This document shows positions 17,182 to 26,394 of a stretch of 64,000 bases of DNA, piece by piece. The position numbers were made by a program, and so were the translations under genes. The stretch's first letter is position 1. The number at the start of each line of letters is the position of its first letter. The notes below the pieces were generated by a model. That model did not search any database. It was not told where the DNA came from and worked only from the letters and a program-made list of their open reading frames with translations. Origin of the DNA: Achromobacter sp. RTa (lineage in GTDB: Bacteria > Pseudomonadota > Gammaproteobacteria > Burkholderiales > Burkholderiaceae_B); NCBI RefSeq assembly GCF_000757485.1, contig NZ_JPYO01000036.1, positions 204,894 to 268,893 of the forward strand, read 5' to 3'.

Positions 17182-17889
17182 TTAGGGACGGCCACCGGTC
17201 GGGAACGGCCACGACGCGGCGGGGTTCAGCGCGGTCTTCGCGCCCGGGGCGGCTGCCGTGGACGGCGGCGTTACGGGCTTCTTCGGAGCGGCTTTCTTCG
17301 CGGCAGGCTTCTTTGCAGCGGCCGGCTTCTTGGCAGCAGCAGGCTTGGCAGCGGGGGCCTTCTTGGCGGCGGGAGCCTTCTTGGCAACGGCCTTCTTGGC
17401 AGCAGGCGCCTTCTTGGCAACCGCCTTCTTGGCGACAGCCTTCTTGGCGACAGCCTTCTTGGCGACAGCCTTCTTGGCTACCGCTTTCTTGGCGACGGCT
17501 TTCTTGGCAACCGCTTTCTTGGCGACGGCCTTTTTGGCAACCGCCTTCTTGGCGACGGCCTTCTTGGCTACCGCTTTCTTGGCGACGGCCTTCTTGGCGA
17601 CGGCTTTCTTGGCCACGGCCTTCTTGGCTACGACCTTCTTGGCCACGGCCTTTTTGGCGACTGCCTTCTTGGCGACTGCCTTCTTCGCTACCGCCTTCTT
17701 GGCGACGGCTTTCTTGACGGCCGGTTTCTTGGCGGCAACCTTCTTCACTGCCGGCTTCTTGGCGGCGACTTTCTTGACGGCTACCTTCTTGACTGCAGCT
17801 TTCTTGGCCGGTGCGGCCTTCTTCGCTACTGCCTTCTTGGCGGCGGGCTTTTTCACCGCTTTCTTTACGGCTTTCTTGGCTGTTGCCAT
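17182..17889 (-). CDS. Histone H1-like Lys/Ala-rich DNA-binding protein
   Basis: A 235-residue protein made almost only of Lys, Ala, Val and Pro. About twenty AVAKK pentapeptides fill the middle, flanked by [10 protein letters not shown] and KKAPAAKKA variants. It resembles the C-terminal domain of eukaryotic H1 and the BpH1/BpH2 proteins of Bordetella pertussis, which bind DNA and condense it. The ATG at 17889 is preferred: AAGGAG lies 7 bases upstream, whereas an ATG two codons earlier is too close to it. The gene has its own terminator. The 15-bp repeat in the DNA makes the length likely to vary between strains. Only the C-terminal ~45 residues are non-repetitive. Confidence 0.9.
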   Translation of the reverse strand: MATAKKAVKKAVKKPAAKKAVAKKAAPAKKAAVKKVAVKKVAAKKPAVKKVAAKKPAVKKAVAKKAVAKKAVAKKAVAKKAVAKKVVAKKAVAKKAVAKKAVAKKAVAKKAVAKKAVAKKAVAKKAVAKKAVAKKAVAKKAVAKKAVAKKAVAKKAVAKKAPAAKKAVAKKAPAAKKAPAAKPAAAKKPAAAKKPAAKKAAPKKPVTPPSTAAAPGAKTALNPAASWPFPTGGRP

Positions 17890-18039
17890 GGTCATGCTCC
17901 TTAGGTTCAGGGGTCCCAGAACTTAAACCCGTGCCCCGATCCGCCAACAAGGCGCATCGTGCCCGGGCTATTCATCGGCGCATGCCGCTGTCCTGTGCGA
18001 GCAACAGCTACTACGGTTTGCGCTAATGAATTCGGCACA

Positions 18040-18120
18040 GCCATTTGATATGGCCCCCGCTCCTTTGGCGCGAGCCATTTCAAATGGCGCCGGTCGGCGC
18101 CTGATCACAGGCTGCCGACC
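18040..18120. repeat. GCCATTT-AAATGGC double palindrome element
   Basis: GCCATTTGATATGGC (18040-18054) and GCCATTTCAAATGGC (18074-18088) are followed by CTGATCACAGGC (18101-18112), which sits inside a third hairpin, CGGTCGGC...GCCGACCG. The same half-site and the same 12-mer occur at 159-224, which suggests a dispersed element. It lies between genes and has no T-run. Confidence 0.6.
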
Positions 18121-18143
18121 GCTTGTTCTACGTGTCCGAATTT

Positions 18144-18216
18144 GCCTCCACGCCGCATCTTCGGCTAGCTGCCCCCGAGGGGGGGCGTTTTGCCTTGAGG
18201 CGGCCCGGCGGCAAGA
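18144..18216 (+). repeat. Dispersed GC-rich hairpin repeat, copy B
   Basis: CCTCCACGCCGCATCTTCGG, then CTGCCCCCGAGGGGGGG, then TTTTGCCTTGAGGCGGCCC and GGCAAGAC. Same unit and orientation as copy A at 4720-4801. Confidence 0.75.
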
Positions 18217-18309
18217 CACCCTGACCGAGGAGACCGCCATCAAGCCTGTCGCGAACGCGACGCCCCTTTCCGAAGGGCGTGCCCGCGCCGGGCTCGATGG
18301 CGAACTGCA

Positions 18310-19509
18310 TTACTCCCAGCTCAGCGTGCCACCGGTTTGGTATTCGATCACGCGAGTTTCAAAAAAGTTGCGTTCCTTTTTAAGGTCGATCATTTCCGCC
18401 ATCCACGGGAAGGGATTCTCTTCCTGCGGGAACAGCGGCTCGATACCGATTTGCTGGCAACGGCGGTTCGCGATGAAGCGCAGGTAGGACTTGAACATGG
18501 GAGCGTTCAGGCCCAACACGCCGCGCGGCATCGTGTCTTCGGCGTAAGCGTATTCGAGTTCGACCGCTTTGCGGAAGAGTTCTCGGATTTCTTCGCGGAA
18601 TTCCGGCGTCCACAGATGCGGATTTTCCAGCTTGACGGTGTTGATCAGGTCGATGCCGAAGTTGCAGTGCATGGATTCATCGCGAAGGATGTACATGTAC
18701 TGCTCGGCGGCGCCGGTCATCTTGTTCTGGCGGCCCAGCGCCAGGATCTGCGTGAAGCCAACGTAGAAGAACAGGCCTTCCATCAGGCAAGCAAAGACGA
18801 TCAGCGACTTCAGCAGCGTCTGGTCGGCTTCGGGGGTGCCCGTCTTGAAGTTGGGGTCCGCGATCGCGTCGATGAACGGGATCAGGAACTCGTCCTTGGC
18901 GCGGATGGACGGGACTTCGTTATAGGCGTTGAAGATCTCCGCCTCGTCCAGGTCCAGGCTTTCGACGATGTACTGATAGGCGTGCGTATGGATCGCTTCC
19001 TCGAACGCCTGGCGCAGCAGGAACTGGCGGCACTCGGGCGCCGTGATGTGGCGGTAGGTGCCCAGCACGATGTTGTTCGCGGCCAGCGAGTCGGCCGTGA
19101 CGAAGAAGCCCAGGTTGCGCTTGACGATGCGGCGCTCGTCCTCGGTGAGCCCGTTCGGGTTCTTCCAGAGGGCGATGTCGCGCGACATGTTGATCTCTTG
19201 CGGCATCCAGTGGTTGGCGCAAGTGGCGAGGTACTTCTCCCATGCCCACTTGTACTTGAAGGGCACGAGCTGATTGACGTCGGTCTCGCCGTTGATGATG
19301 CGCTTGTCGGCGACCTTCACGCGTTGCGAGGTGGCGGAACCGCTGACGGCCAGGCCGGCCGCGTGTTCAGGCGCGGCGGGCGTGGGCATGGCGGTGTCGC
19401 CGAACACGCCGGTGGCTGCCCGGACTGCGGGCGCAGCCTGCCCGCCCGCCGCGGAAGCGGGCGATTGTGCAGGTTGCGTTGCGGTGGTGTCGTCTTCCCA
19501 ATTAATCAT
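18310..19509 (-). CDS. nrdB: Class Ia ribonucleotide reductase small subunit
   Basis: R2 subunit that supplies the tyrosyl radical for making deoxyribonucleotides. The 399-residue protein has a poorly conserved Ala/Pro-rich N-terminal extension (residues ~1-65) before the helical core. Likely di-iron ligands are the Asp in [11 protein letters not shown], the Glu/His in [11 protein letters not shown], the Glu in LMEGLFF and the Glu/His in [10 protein letters not shown]. The C-terminus, [11 protein letters not shown], is the tail that docks on NrdA. It follows nrdA after 20 bases in one operon. Confidence 0.96.
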   Translation of the reverse strand: MINWEDDTTATQPAQSPASAAGGQAAPAVRAATGVFGDTAMPTPAAPEHAAGLAVSGSATSQRVKVADKRIINGETDVNQLVPFKYKWAWEKYLATCANHWMPQEINMSRDIALWKNPNGLTEDERRIVKRNLGFFVTADSLAANNIVLGTYRHITAPECRQFLLRQAFEEAIHTHAYQYIVESLDLDEAEIFNAYNEVPSIRAKDEFLIPFIDAIADPNFKTGTPEADQTLLKSLIVFACLMEGLFFYVGFTQILALGRQNKMTGAAEQYMYILRDESMHCNFGIDLINTVKLENPHLWTPEFREEIRELFRKAVELEYAYAEDTMPRGVLGLNAPMFKSYLRFIANRRCQQIGIEPLFPQEENPFPWMAEMIDLKKERNFFETRVIEYQTGGTLSWE

Positions 19510-19529
19510 GATTCATTCTCCGGAGGCGG

Positions 19530-22457
19530 TTATTGGCAGGCTTCGCACTCTTCGAAGCCGGGATCGCCCGGCCGCATGGTGCAAACCGCCCCGAGAACTT
19601 CGGGTTCCGGCAAAACAGGTGCAGCGGCCACAGCCGGAGCCGTGGATTGGCCTCCCGCGCTGACGGCGTTCAGTTCGCCGCCGCGTCCCGTGGACTTCTC
19701 GGCGCTGGTGGCGCCAAGGGTGCGCAGGTAGTAGGTCGTCTTCAGGCCACGCTTCCAGGCAAGCTTGTAGGTGTCGTCCAGCTTCTTGCCCGAGGCGCCA
19801 GCCATGTAGATGTTCAGCGATTGGGCTTGATCGATCCACTTCTGGCGGCGCGACGCGCATTCAACCAGCCAGCTCGGTTCGACTTCGAACGCGGTGGCGT
19901 AGAGTTCGCGGAGTTCGGAAGGTACGCGATCGATGCGGGACAGGCTGCCGTCGAAGTACTTGAGGTCGGCGACCATGACTTCGTCCCAGAGACCGAGTTT
20001 CTTCAGGTCACGCACGAGGTAATCGTTAACGACCGTGAACTCGCCGGAGAGATTCGATTTGACGTACAAGTTCTGGAAAGTGGGTTCGATGCACGCAGAT
20101 ACACCAATGATATTGGAAATAGTCGCGGTTGGGGCGATTGCGATGCAATTGGAGTTGCGCATGCCGTGTTCTTTGATGCGCGCGCGCAACGTATCCCAAT
20201 CGAGCGTGCTCGACTCATCGACCTCGACGTGGCCGCCGCGCTCGTCGCGCAGCATCTTCAGCGTGTCTTGCGGCAGGATGCCACGCGACCACAGCGAGCC
20301 TTCATACGATTGATAGCGGCCGCGCTCTTCGGCGAGCAGGCTCGAGGCCCAGTATGCGTGATAGCACACGGCTTCCATCGAACGATCGGCGAATTCAACG
20401 GCGGCTTGCGAAGCGTAAGGCACGCGCATCATCTGCAGGCAGTCCTGGAAGCCCATGATGCCCATGCCCACCGGACGATGGCGCGCGTTCGAATTGCGAG
20501 CCTTGTCGACGGCGTAGTAGTTGATGTCGATCACGTTGTCGAGCATGCGCATGGCGATGCGCACCGTGCGCTTGATCTTGTCGTGGTCGAGCTCGAAACC
20601 GCCGCCGGCGGCCGGCTTCATGTGCGCGACCAGGTTCACGGAACCCAGGTTGCACACCGCGATTTCCGACTCGTTCGTGTTCAGCGTGATCTCGGTGCAC
20701 AGGTTCGAGCTGTGGACGACGCCAACGTGCTGCTGCGGCGAACGGATGTTGCACGGATCCTTGAAGGTGATCCACGGGTGGCCGGTTTCGAACAGCATCG
20801 ACAGCATCTTGCGCCACAGCGAGAGGGCCGGCATCTTCTTGAAGAGCTTCAGTTCGCCGCTGGCGACGCGGGCTTCGTAGCCCACATAGGCCTTCTCGAA
20901 TTCCTGGCCCACCTTGTCGTGCAGGTCGGGGCAGTCCGACGGCGAGAACAGGGTCCACTCGCCGTTTTCCATAACGCGCTTCATGAACAGGTCGGGAATC
21001 CAGTTCGCCGTGTTCATGTCGTGGGTGCGGCGGCGTTCGTCGCCGGTGTTCTTGCGCAGTTCCAGGAATTCTTCGATGTCCAGGTGCCACGTTTCCAGGT
21101 ACGTGCAGACGGCGCCCTTGCGCTTGCCGCCCTGGTTCACCGCGACGGCGGTGTCGTTGACGACCTTCAGGAACGGCACGACGCCCTGGCTTTCGCCGTT
21201 GGTGCCCTTGATGTGGCTGCGCAGCGCGCGAACCGGGGTCCAGTCGTTGCCCAGGCCGCCGGCGTACTTGGCCAGCAGCGCGTTTTCCTTGATGGCGTCG
21301 TAGATGCCTTCCAGGTCGTCCGAGACGGTGGTCAGGTAGCACGACGACAACTGCGAGTGGAGGGTGCCGGAGTTGAACAGCGTCGGCGTCGAGCTCATGA
21401 AGTCGAACGAGGACAGGATCTCGTAGAACTCGATGGCGCGGGCTTCGCGGTCGGTTTCGCGCAGCGCCAGGCCCATGGCCACGCGCATGAAGAACACCTG
21501 GGGCAGCTCGATGCGGGTGCCGCGGATGTGCAGGAAGTAGCGGTCGTACAGGGTCTGCAGGCCGAGGTAGCCGAATTGCAGGTCGCGCTTGGCGTTCAGG
21601 GCGTGGCCCAGCTTGGTCAGGTCATAGTTGGCCAGTTCGGGCGACAGCAGGCCGCCTTCGATGCCGCGGGCGATGAACGTGGGGAAGTATTCGGCGTAGC
21701 GGGCGCTCATGCCGTCTTGCGAGACTTCCTCGCCCAGCACTTCCTTGCGGATCGTGTGCAGCAGCAGGCGCGCGGTGACCTGGCTGTAGGCCGGGTCCTT
21801 CTCGACCAGCGCGCGCGCCGACAGGATGGCCGACTTGAACACTTCGTCGACGGGGATGCCGTCGTACAGGTTCTTGACGGTTTCCTTCAGGATCGCTTCC
21901 GTGTCGATGAATTCGGCCAGGCCTTCGCCGGCGGCTTCGATGGTGGCGCGCAGTTCGGCCAGGTTCAGCGGACGGCGCACGCCGGCGTCGGTCACGTTCA
22001 GCACGTGTTCCTGCGGAGCTTCGGCGGCCTTTTCCTGGCCTTCGGCCGCGGCGGCCGCGGCGCGTTCCTGGGTGCGCTTTTCACGGTACAGGACGTAGGA
22101 GCGGGCGACGTCGTGCTGGCCCGAGCGCATCAGGGCCAGTTCGACCTGGTCCTGGACGTCTTCAATATGGAAGGTGCCGCCGCCGGGGCGGTTGCGCACC
22201 CGCGCATTGACGACCTGGGAGGTCAGCGTTTCCACCAGCTCACGCACGCGCGCGGACGCGGCGCCCTGGCCGCCGTTCACGGCCAGGAAGGCCTTGGTCA
22301 TGGCGATGGCGATCTTGTTGGGTTCGAACCCGACCACCGAGCCATTGCGGCGAATGATGTTGTAGCTGGCCCATTGCCCGCTGTTGTCGGCGGGAGAATC
22401 GGTTTGCGAGGGCGGCACGGCCGAAGGCCGGGTCACAGAGGCGATCGTAGTCTGCAT
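19530..22457 (-). CDS. nrdA: Class Ia ribonucleotide reductase large subunit
   Basis: R1 subunit that reduces ribonucleoside diphosphates. The 975-residue protein is about 200 longer than E. coli NrdA. The N-terminus has an ATP-cone (NIIRRNGSVVGFEPNKIAIA, residues ~30-120) and then a second cone-like stretch (~155-240). The catalytic barrel follows, with SSCYLTTVSDDL, NLCTEITLNTNESEIAVCN and the C-terminal redox pair CEAC. The ATG at 22457 is chosen for the upstream AGGAG; the longer frame to 22601 would run into the NrdR box. Expression is probably repressed by NrdR through the two boxes at 22598 and 22629. Confidence 0.96.
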   Translation of the reverse strand: MQTTIASVTRPSAVPPSQTDSPADNSGQWASYNIIRRNGSVVGFEPNKIAIAMTKAFLAVNGGQGAASARVRELVETLTSQVVNARVRNRPGGGTFHIEDVQDQVELALMRSGQHDVARSYVLYREKRTQERAAAAAAEGQEKAAEAPQEHVLNVTDAGVRRPLNLAELRATIEAAGEGLAEFIDTEAILKETVKNLYDGIPVDEVFKSAILSARALVEKDPAYSQVTARLLLHTIRKEVLGEEVSQDGMSARYAEYFPTFIARGIEGGLLSPELANYDLTKLGHALNAKRDLQFGYLGLQTLYDRYFLHIRGTRIELPQVFFMRVAMGLALRETDREARAIEFYEILSSFDFMSSTPTLFNSGTLHSQLSSCYLTTVSDDLEGIYDAIKENALLAKYAGGLGNDWTPVRALRSHIKGTNGESQGVVPFLKVVNDTAVAVNQGGKRKGAVCTYLETWHLDIEEFLELRKNTGDERRRTHDMNTANWIPDLFMKRVMENGEWTLFSPSDCPDLHDKVGQEFEKAYVGYEARVASGELKLFKKMPALSLWRKMLSMLFETGHPWITFKDPCNIRSPQQHVGVVHSSNLCTEITLNTNESEIAVCNLGSVNLVAHMKPAAGGGFELDHDKIKRTVRIAMRMLDNVIDINYYAVDKARNSNARHRPVGMGIMGFQDCLQMMRVPYASQAAVEFADRSMEAVCYHAYWASSLLAEERGRYQSYEGSLWSRGILPQDTLKMLRDERGGHVEVDESSTLDWDTLRARIKEHGMRNSNCIAIAPTATISNIIGVSACIEPTFQNLYVKSNLSGEFTVVNDYLVRDLKKLGLWDEVMVADLKYFDGSLSRIDRVPSELRELYATAFEVEPSWLVECASRRQKWIDQAQSLNIYMAGASGKKLDDTYKLAWKRGLKTTYYLRTLGATSAEKSTGRGGELNAVSAGGQSTAPAVAAAPVLPEPEVLGAVCTMRPGDPGFEECEACQ

Positions 22458-22597
22458 GGAAGCTCCTGTGCGAAAAGCGCGTAGATAACGACATGACGGG
22501 GGCATGTCCGGTACAAAATCGGGTCTTTTGAGGGGAATCGCGACGCCTGGGCGGGCTAGTCCAAAAGGCGTGGCCGACGAGAATCGGCGCTTAGCGA

Positions 22598-22613
22598 CCA
22601 CAACATATAGTGT
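22598..22613 (-). promoter_or_regulatory. NrdR box 1
   Basis: Read on the minus strand the site is ACACTATATGTTGTGG. It agrees with the NrdR-box consensus as I recall it (aCaCwAtATaTwGtgt) at 14 of 16 positions. It lies just downstream of the predicted transcription start of nrdAB. Confidence 0.82.
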
Positions 22614-22628
22614 AGCATCCCTCGATGG

Positions 22629-22644
22629 ACACTAATTCTAGTGA
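22629..22644 (-). promoter_or_regulatory. NrdR box 2
   Basis: ACACTAATTCTAGTGA matches the NrdR-box pattern at 12 of 16 positions. It begins 31 bases from box 1, about three helical turns, the spacing expected for paired NrdR sites. It overlaps the predicted -10 element. Confidence 0.75.
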
Positions 22645-22663
22645 TCGGCTAAGACAGGGACAA
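22635..22663 (-). promoter_or_regulatory. Promoter of nrdAB
   Basis: On the minus strand, -35 TTGTCC (22663-22658), a 17-base spacer and -10 TAGAAT (22640-22635). The -10 lies inside NrdR box 2, so NrdR binding would block RNA polymerase. Confidence 0.7.
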
Positions 22664-22759
22664 GAAGAAGATGTGACGAAGCTCACAAAAGTTTGTTACT
22701 AAATGCACTAGGCGCGCCCAGCAAGGCGCGCCCAGTATGTTGCCGCTCGGAGCGAATGT

Positions 22760-25700
22760 TTATGCGGTTTTCCGCAGGGGCATGTCGCGCGGGGCAGGCG
22801 CCGTATAGCTTTGCATCAACCGGCCCAATTCCGTCCGGTACTTCTCGACGTTCGCCGCCTTCACGTGGCCGAAGCCGCGGATGGTTTCTGCAAGGGCCGC
22901 GATTGTAGCCGCTTGGGAAATATTGTCCCGGTTCAACCCTGCGAGCAACTGGTCTATGGTCTGGCGGTACTCGCGGACCAGCGCCCGTTCCATCTTGCGT
23001 TCGGCGGTGTGGCCGAAGGGATCGAACCACGTGCCCCGCAGGCCCTTCAGGCGAGCAAGCGCTTTCAGCGCCGTCATCGTGCGCGGGCCCAGCGTCATCT
23101 TGCGCGGCACGCCGGTGCGGGGATCCTTGCGGGCGAAGATCGGCGGGGCCATGTGGAAGCGCAGGCTGTACTCGCCTTCGAACTGGCCTTTCAACTGCGC
23201 CTGGAAGGACTCGCCGGTGTAGAGCCGGGCCACTTCGTACTCGTCCTTGTAGGCCATGAGCTTGAACAGGCCGCGCGCCACCGCCATCGCCAGGCGCGGT
23301 GTCCTGGCGTCCGGCGCCAGCTCGCGTTCGCGCGCCGCGACGGCCTCGACGGCGTCCTGGAACTGGCGGGCGTAGTTGGCGTCCTGGTAGGCCGTCAGAT
23401 CCTCGATGCGCCTCGCCACGGCGCGCTCGAAGGTCTCGGGCACATGCAGTTGCACCACCTGGGCGGCGGGCCGTAGCGCGGCCCCTAGCGCGTCGGGCTG
23501 GTGGGCGGCCAGGCGGCCGCTGTCGAAGGCGGCGCGGTTGGCCGCCACCGCCACGCCGTTGAGCTCGATGGCGCGGTAGATGGCGGCCTGCGACAGCGGC
23601 ACGCCGCCGCGCTGCCATGCGTGGCCCAGCATGAACATATTGGACAGGATGCTGTCGCCGAACAGCGCCAGCGCGGCGGCGTGCGCATCGAGCTCGGCCG
23701 TATTGGCCTCGCCCGCCGCGTGGCGGATCTTGGCCAGCAGCGCCTCGGGACGCATGGCGGCATCGGGGTTGCGGGTGAACTCGGACACGGGCGCCACATA
23801 GGTGTTCACGGTGACCCGGGTGTGGCCATGGCGCAGGGCGCCCAGGGAATCCGGCGCCACGGACGCCACGGGATCGCACAGGATCGCCGCATCGGCCTGC
23901 TGCCAGTCCAGGCGCACGGGGCCATCCGGCGCGCCGGGAGGCGCCAGCCGGATATGGCTGACCACGGTGCCGCCTTTCTGAGCCAGGCCGGTCAGGTCCA
24001 GCACGGCGGCGGACAGGCCTTCCAGGTGCGCCGCCATCGACACGATGGCGCCGATGGTGATGACGCCGGTGCCGCCCATGCCCGCGACCAGCAGGCGGTA
24101 CGGCCGTTCCAGCGCGGGCACGGCCGGCTGGGGCAATTGCGCGATCAGCTGCTGCAGGCGTTCCTGGTCCGCCTTGGGCGCGGCGCTTTTCCTGGGCTTG
24201 CCGCCCATGACCGAGACGAAGCTGGGGCAGAAGCCCTCCACGCACGAATAGTCCTTGTTGCAACTGGACTGGTCGATGGCGCGCTTGCGGCCGTACGGGG
24301 TTTCCAGCGGCACCACCGACAGGCAGTTCGATTGCACGCCGCAATCGCCGCAGCCTTCGCACACCGCGCTATTGATCAGCATGCGGCGCGCCGGGTCGGG
24401 GAACTGGTTCTTCTTCCGGCGGCGGCGCTTTTCGGCGGCGCAGGTCTGGTCGTGGATAAGCACGGTCACGCCGGGGATTTCACGCAGTTCGCGCTGCAGG
24501 GCGTCCAGTTCGCGGCGGTGGTGCACCTGGATGCCCGGGCCCAGGTCCACGCCCTGGTATTTCTCGGGTTCGTCGCTGGTAACGACGATGCGGGCCACGT
24601 TTTCGCCGCGCAGTTGCTGGCATATCTGCGGCACGGAGATCGGGCCGTCGACGGGCTGGCCGCCGGTCATGGCCACGGCATCGTTGAAGAGGATCTTGTA
24701 GGTGATGTTGGCGCGCGCCGCCACGGCCTGGCGGATCGCCAGGTAGCCCGAATGGTAGTACGTGCCTTCTCCCATGTTCTGGAAGACGTGCGGCATCCTG
24801 GTGTAGCGCGACAGGCCGATCCAGTCCACGCCTTCGCCGCCCATCTGGGTCAGGCCGCCCGTGTCGCGGTCCATCCAGGCGGCCATGTAGTGGCAGCCCA
24901 CGCCGGACAGCGCCTGGCTGCCTTCGGGCACCTTGGTGGAAGTGCTGTGGGGACAGCCCGAACAGAAATAGGGGCGGCGGCGCATGCCGTCGGCGTCGTT
25001 GGACAGCGGGGCCTGGCAGTCGAAGGCGGACAGGTCGGCGGCCAGCGGCAGCCCGGCGGCGCGGCGCAGCCAGCCGGCGAGCGGGGCGGCCAGCAGGGAG
25101 GGGCGCAACTGGCCCGCGGACGGCACCATCGGTTCGCCGTCAAAACCCTTCTTGCCGGTCACCGAGGGGCGTTCGGGCAGATTGAACAGCAGGTCCTTGA
25201 TCTGGCTTTCGACCACCGCGCCCTTTTCCTCGATCACCAGGATGTGCGACAGGCCGCGCGCGAATTCCAGCAGGCGGCCGGCATCCAGCGGCCAGGTCAG
25301 GCCGGGCTTGTAAACACGGACGGGCGCGTTCGCGGTGACGGTGTCCACGCCCAGGCGCGACAGCGCTTCCATGGTGTCGAGGTGCGCCTTGCCCACCGTG
25401 ACGATGCCGACGGCGGCCTTGGGCGCCGGACAGGCCAGGCGGTCGATGCTGTGGCGGCGCGCGAACGCGGCCACAGCCTTCATGCGCAGGTTCATGCGCG
25501 TTTCGACGGCCAGCGACAGGAAATCGCGCGCCGAATACTCCAGCGCCTCGGGAGGCATGTCCGGGTCGGCGGGCATGTCGTAGGAGGCGATCGGGGCGGG
25601 CGTGAAGGAGTGCCCGCTTTCGATGGTCTCGGACACGGCCTTGAAGGCGACCCAGGTGCCCGAATAGCGCGACAAGGCCCAACCCCACAGCGCGAAGGTC

Positions 25701-26266
25701 TCGTATTCGTCGATGGAGGCCGGATGCACGATGGGCATCTGCCAGCCGATCAGCGAGGCCTCGCTGGCATGCGGAATCGACGACGAGACGGCCGTGTGGT
25801 CGTCTCCCACCACCACCAGCACGCCGCCATGGCGCGACGCGCCCGCGGCGTTGCCGTGATGCAGCGCGTCGCCGGCGCGATCCACGCCCGGGCCCTTGCC
25901 GTACCACATTGCAAAGACGCCATCGACGTTGCGGTCGGACCGCAGGCCGGCCTGCTGCGTACCCATGACGGCGGTGGCCGCCATGTCTTCATTGATGCCG
26001 GGCAGGAAGCTGATCTGGTTGGCGTCCAGCGCCTTCTGCGCCTTCCACATGGCCATGTCCACCCCGCCCAGGGGCGAGCCGCGGTAGCCCGAGACGAAGC
26101 CGGCCGTATTCAGGCCGCGCTCGCGATCGCGCCGGCGCTGCGTGAGCATGATGCGCACCAGCGCCTGGGTGCCGGTCAGGAAGATGCGGCCCGAAGTGCG
26201 GGTGAGGTTGTCCGTCAGCTGGTAATCGAGGTCCAGCTGGGGTTCGGCGGCGGGGGTACCGTCCAT
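22760..26266 (-). CDS. Fused indolepyruvate:ferredoxin oxidoreductase (IorA-IorB type)
   Basis: A 1168-residue single-chain enzyme that decarboxylates aryl- or indolepyruvate (from aromatic amino acids) to acyl-CoA using TPP, CoA and Fe-S centres. The N-terminal ~400 residues are the pyrimidine-binding and transketolase C-like domains (GFVSGYRGSPLGGVD). The middle has the TPP-binding domain (GEGTYYHSGYLAIRQ) and cysteine motifs CEGCGDCGVQSNCLSV for iron-sulfur clusters. The C-terminus is the gamma-type domain (VAGMGGTGVITIGAI). The ATG at 26266 has AGGAG 8 bases before it; a longer start at 26293 is less likely. An Lrp-type regulator is divergent from it and probably controls it. Confidence 0.93.
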   Translation of the reverse strand: MDGTPAAEPQLDLDYQLTDNLTRTSGRIFLTGTQALVRIMLTQRRRDRERGLNTAGFVSGYRGSPLGGVDMAMWKAQKALDANQISFLPGINEDMAATAVMGTQQAGLRSDRNVDGVFAMWYGKGPGVDRAGDALHHGNAAGASRHGGVLVVVGDDHTAVSSSIPHASEASLIGWQMPIVHPASIDEYETFALWGWALSRYSGTWVAFKAVSETIESGHSFTPAPIASYDMPADPDMPPEALEYSARDFLSLAVETRMNLRMKAVAAFARRHSIDRLACPAPKAAVGIVTVGKAHLDTMEALSRLGVDTVTANAPVRVYKPGLTWPLDAGRLLEFARGLSHILVIEEKGAVVESQIKDLLFNLPERPSVTGKKGFDGEPMVPSAGQLRPSLLAAPLAGWLRRAAGLPLAADLSAFDCQAPLSNDADGMRRRPYFCSGCPHSTSTKVPEGSQALSGVGCHYMAAWMDRDTGGLTQMGGEGVDWIGLSRYTRMPHVFQNMGEGTYYHSGYLAIRQAVAARANITYKILFNDAVAMTGGQPVDGPISVPQICQQLRGENVARIVVTSDEPEKYQGVDLGPGIQVHHRRELDALQRELREIPGVTVLIHDQTCAAEKRRRRKKNQFPDPARRMLINSAVCEGCGDCGVQSNCLSVVPLETPYGRKRAIDQSSCNKDYSCVEGFCPSFVSVMGGKPRKSAAPKADQERLQQLIAQLPQPAVPALERPYRLLVAGMGGTGVITIGAIVSMAAHLEGLSAAVLDLTGLAQKGGTVVSHIRLAPPGAPDGPVRLDWQQADAAILCDPVASVAPDSLGALRHGHTRVTVNTYVAPVSEFTRNPDAAMRPEALLAKIRHAAGEANTAELDAHAAALALFGDSILSNMFMLGHAWQRGGVPLSQAAIYRAIELNGVAVAANRAAFDSGRLAAHQPDALGAALRPAAQVVQLHVPETFERAVARRIEDLTAYQDANYARQFQDAVEAVAARERELAPDARTPRLAMAVARGLFKLMAYKDEYEVARLYTGESFQAQLKGQFEGEYSLRFHMAPPIFARKDPRTGVPRKMTLGPRTMTALKALARLKGLRGTWFDPFGHTAERKMERALVREYRQTIDQLLAGLNRDNISQAATIAALAETIRGFGHVKAANVEKYRTELGRLMQSYTAPAPRDMPLRKTA

Positions 26267-26319
26267 GATGAATACTCCTGGTTTCGGCACCATGATAGGT
26301 TCGCGAAGGATCAGGTTTA

Positions 26320-26350
26320 TTGCGTTTTTGGATCGTGCTATCCCTATAAT
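26320..26350 (+). promoter_or_regulatory. Promoter region of the Lrp-type regulator
   Basis: A perfect -10, TATAAT (26345-26350), is preceded by TTGCGT (26320-26325) at 19-base spacing, within the 128-base divergent gap. The surrounding AT-rich sequence is the natural place for the regulator to bind and act on both genes. Confidence 0.5.
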
Positions 26351-26394
26351 TCGAAATAAACGTTTCGTGTTCGATAAAACCAGGAGATAAAGCG

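Larger units (their letters stand above)
17890..18309. other. 420-base gap between the histone-like gene and nrdB
   Basis: No gene is seen. It contains two GCCATTT/AAATGGC palindromes with CTGATCACAGGC (18040-18112), a copy of the GC-rich hairpin repeat (18144-18216), and the promoter of the histone-like gene near 17890-17990, which I cannot pinpoint. Confidence 0.65.
22458..22759. other. 302-base gap upstream of nrdA
   Basis: Contains the nrdA promoter and two NrdR boxes, described separately. The remaining ~100 bases up to the stop of the indolepyruvate oxidoreductase gene show nothing recognisable beyond a short ACTAAATGCACTAG run. Confidence 0.6.

Noticed and set aside
17258-17926. A hydrophobic FLATA-repeat frame opposite the histone-like gene
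   Set aside because: It is the mirror of the AVAKK repeat. The Lys/Ala frame has the ribosome-binding site and terminator and matches known histone-like proteins.
19533-22484. A 983-residue open frame opposite nrdA
   Set aside because: Antisense shadow of a strongly recognised gene; no start signal and no known motif.
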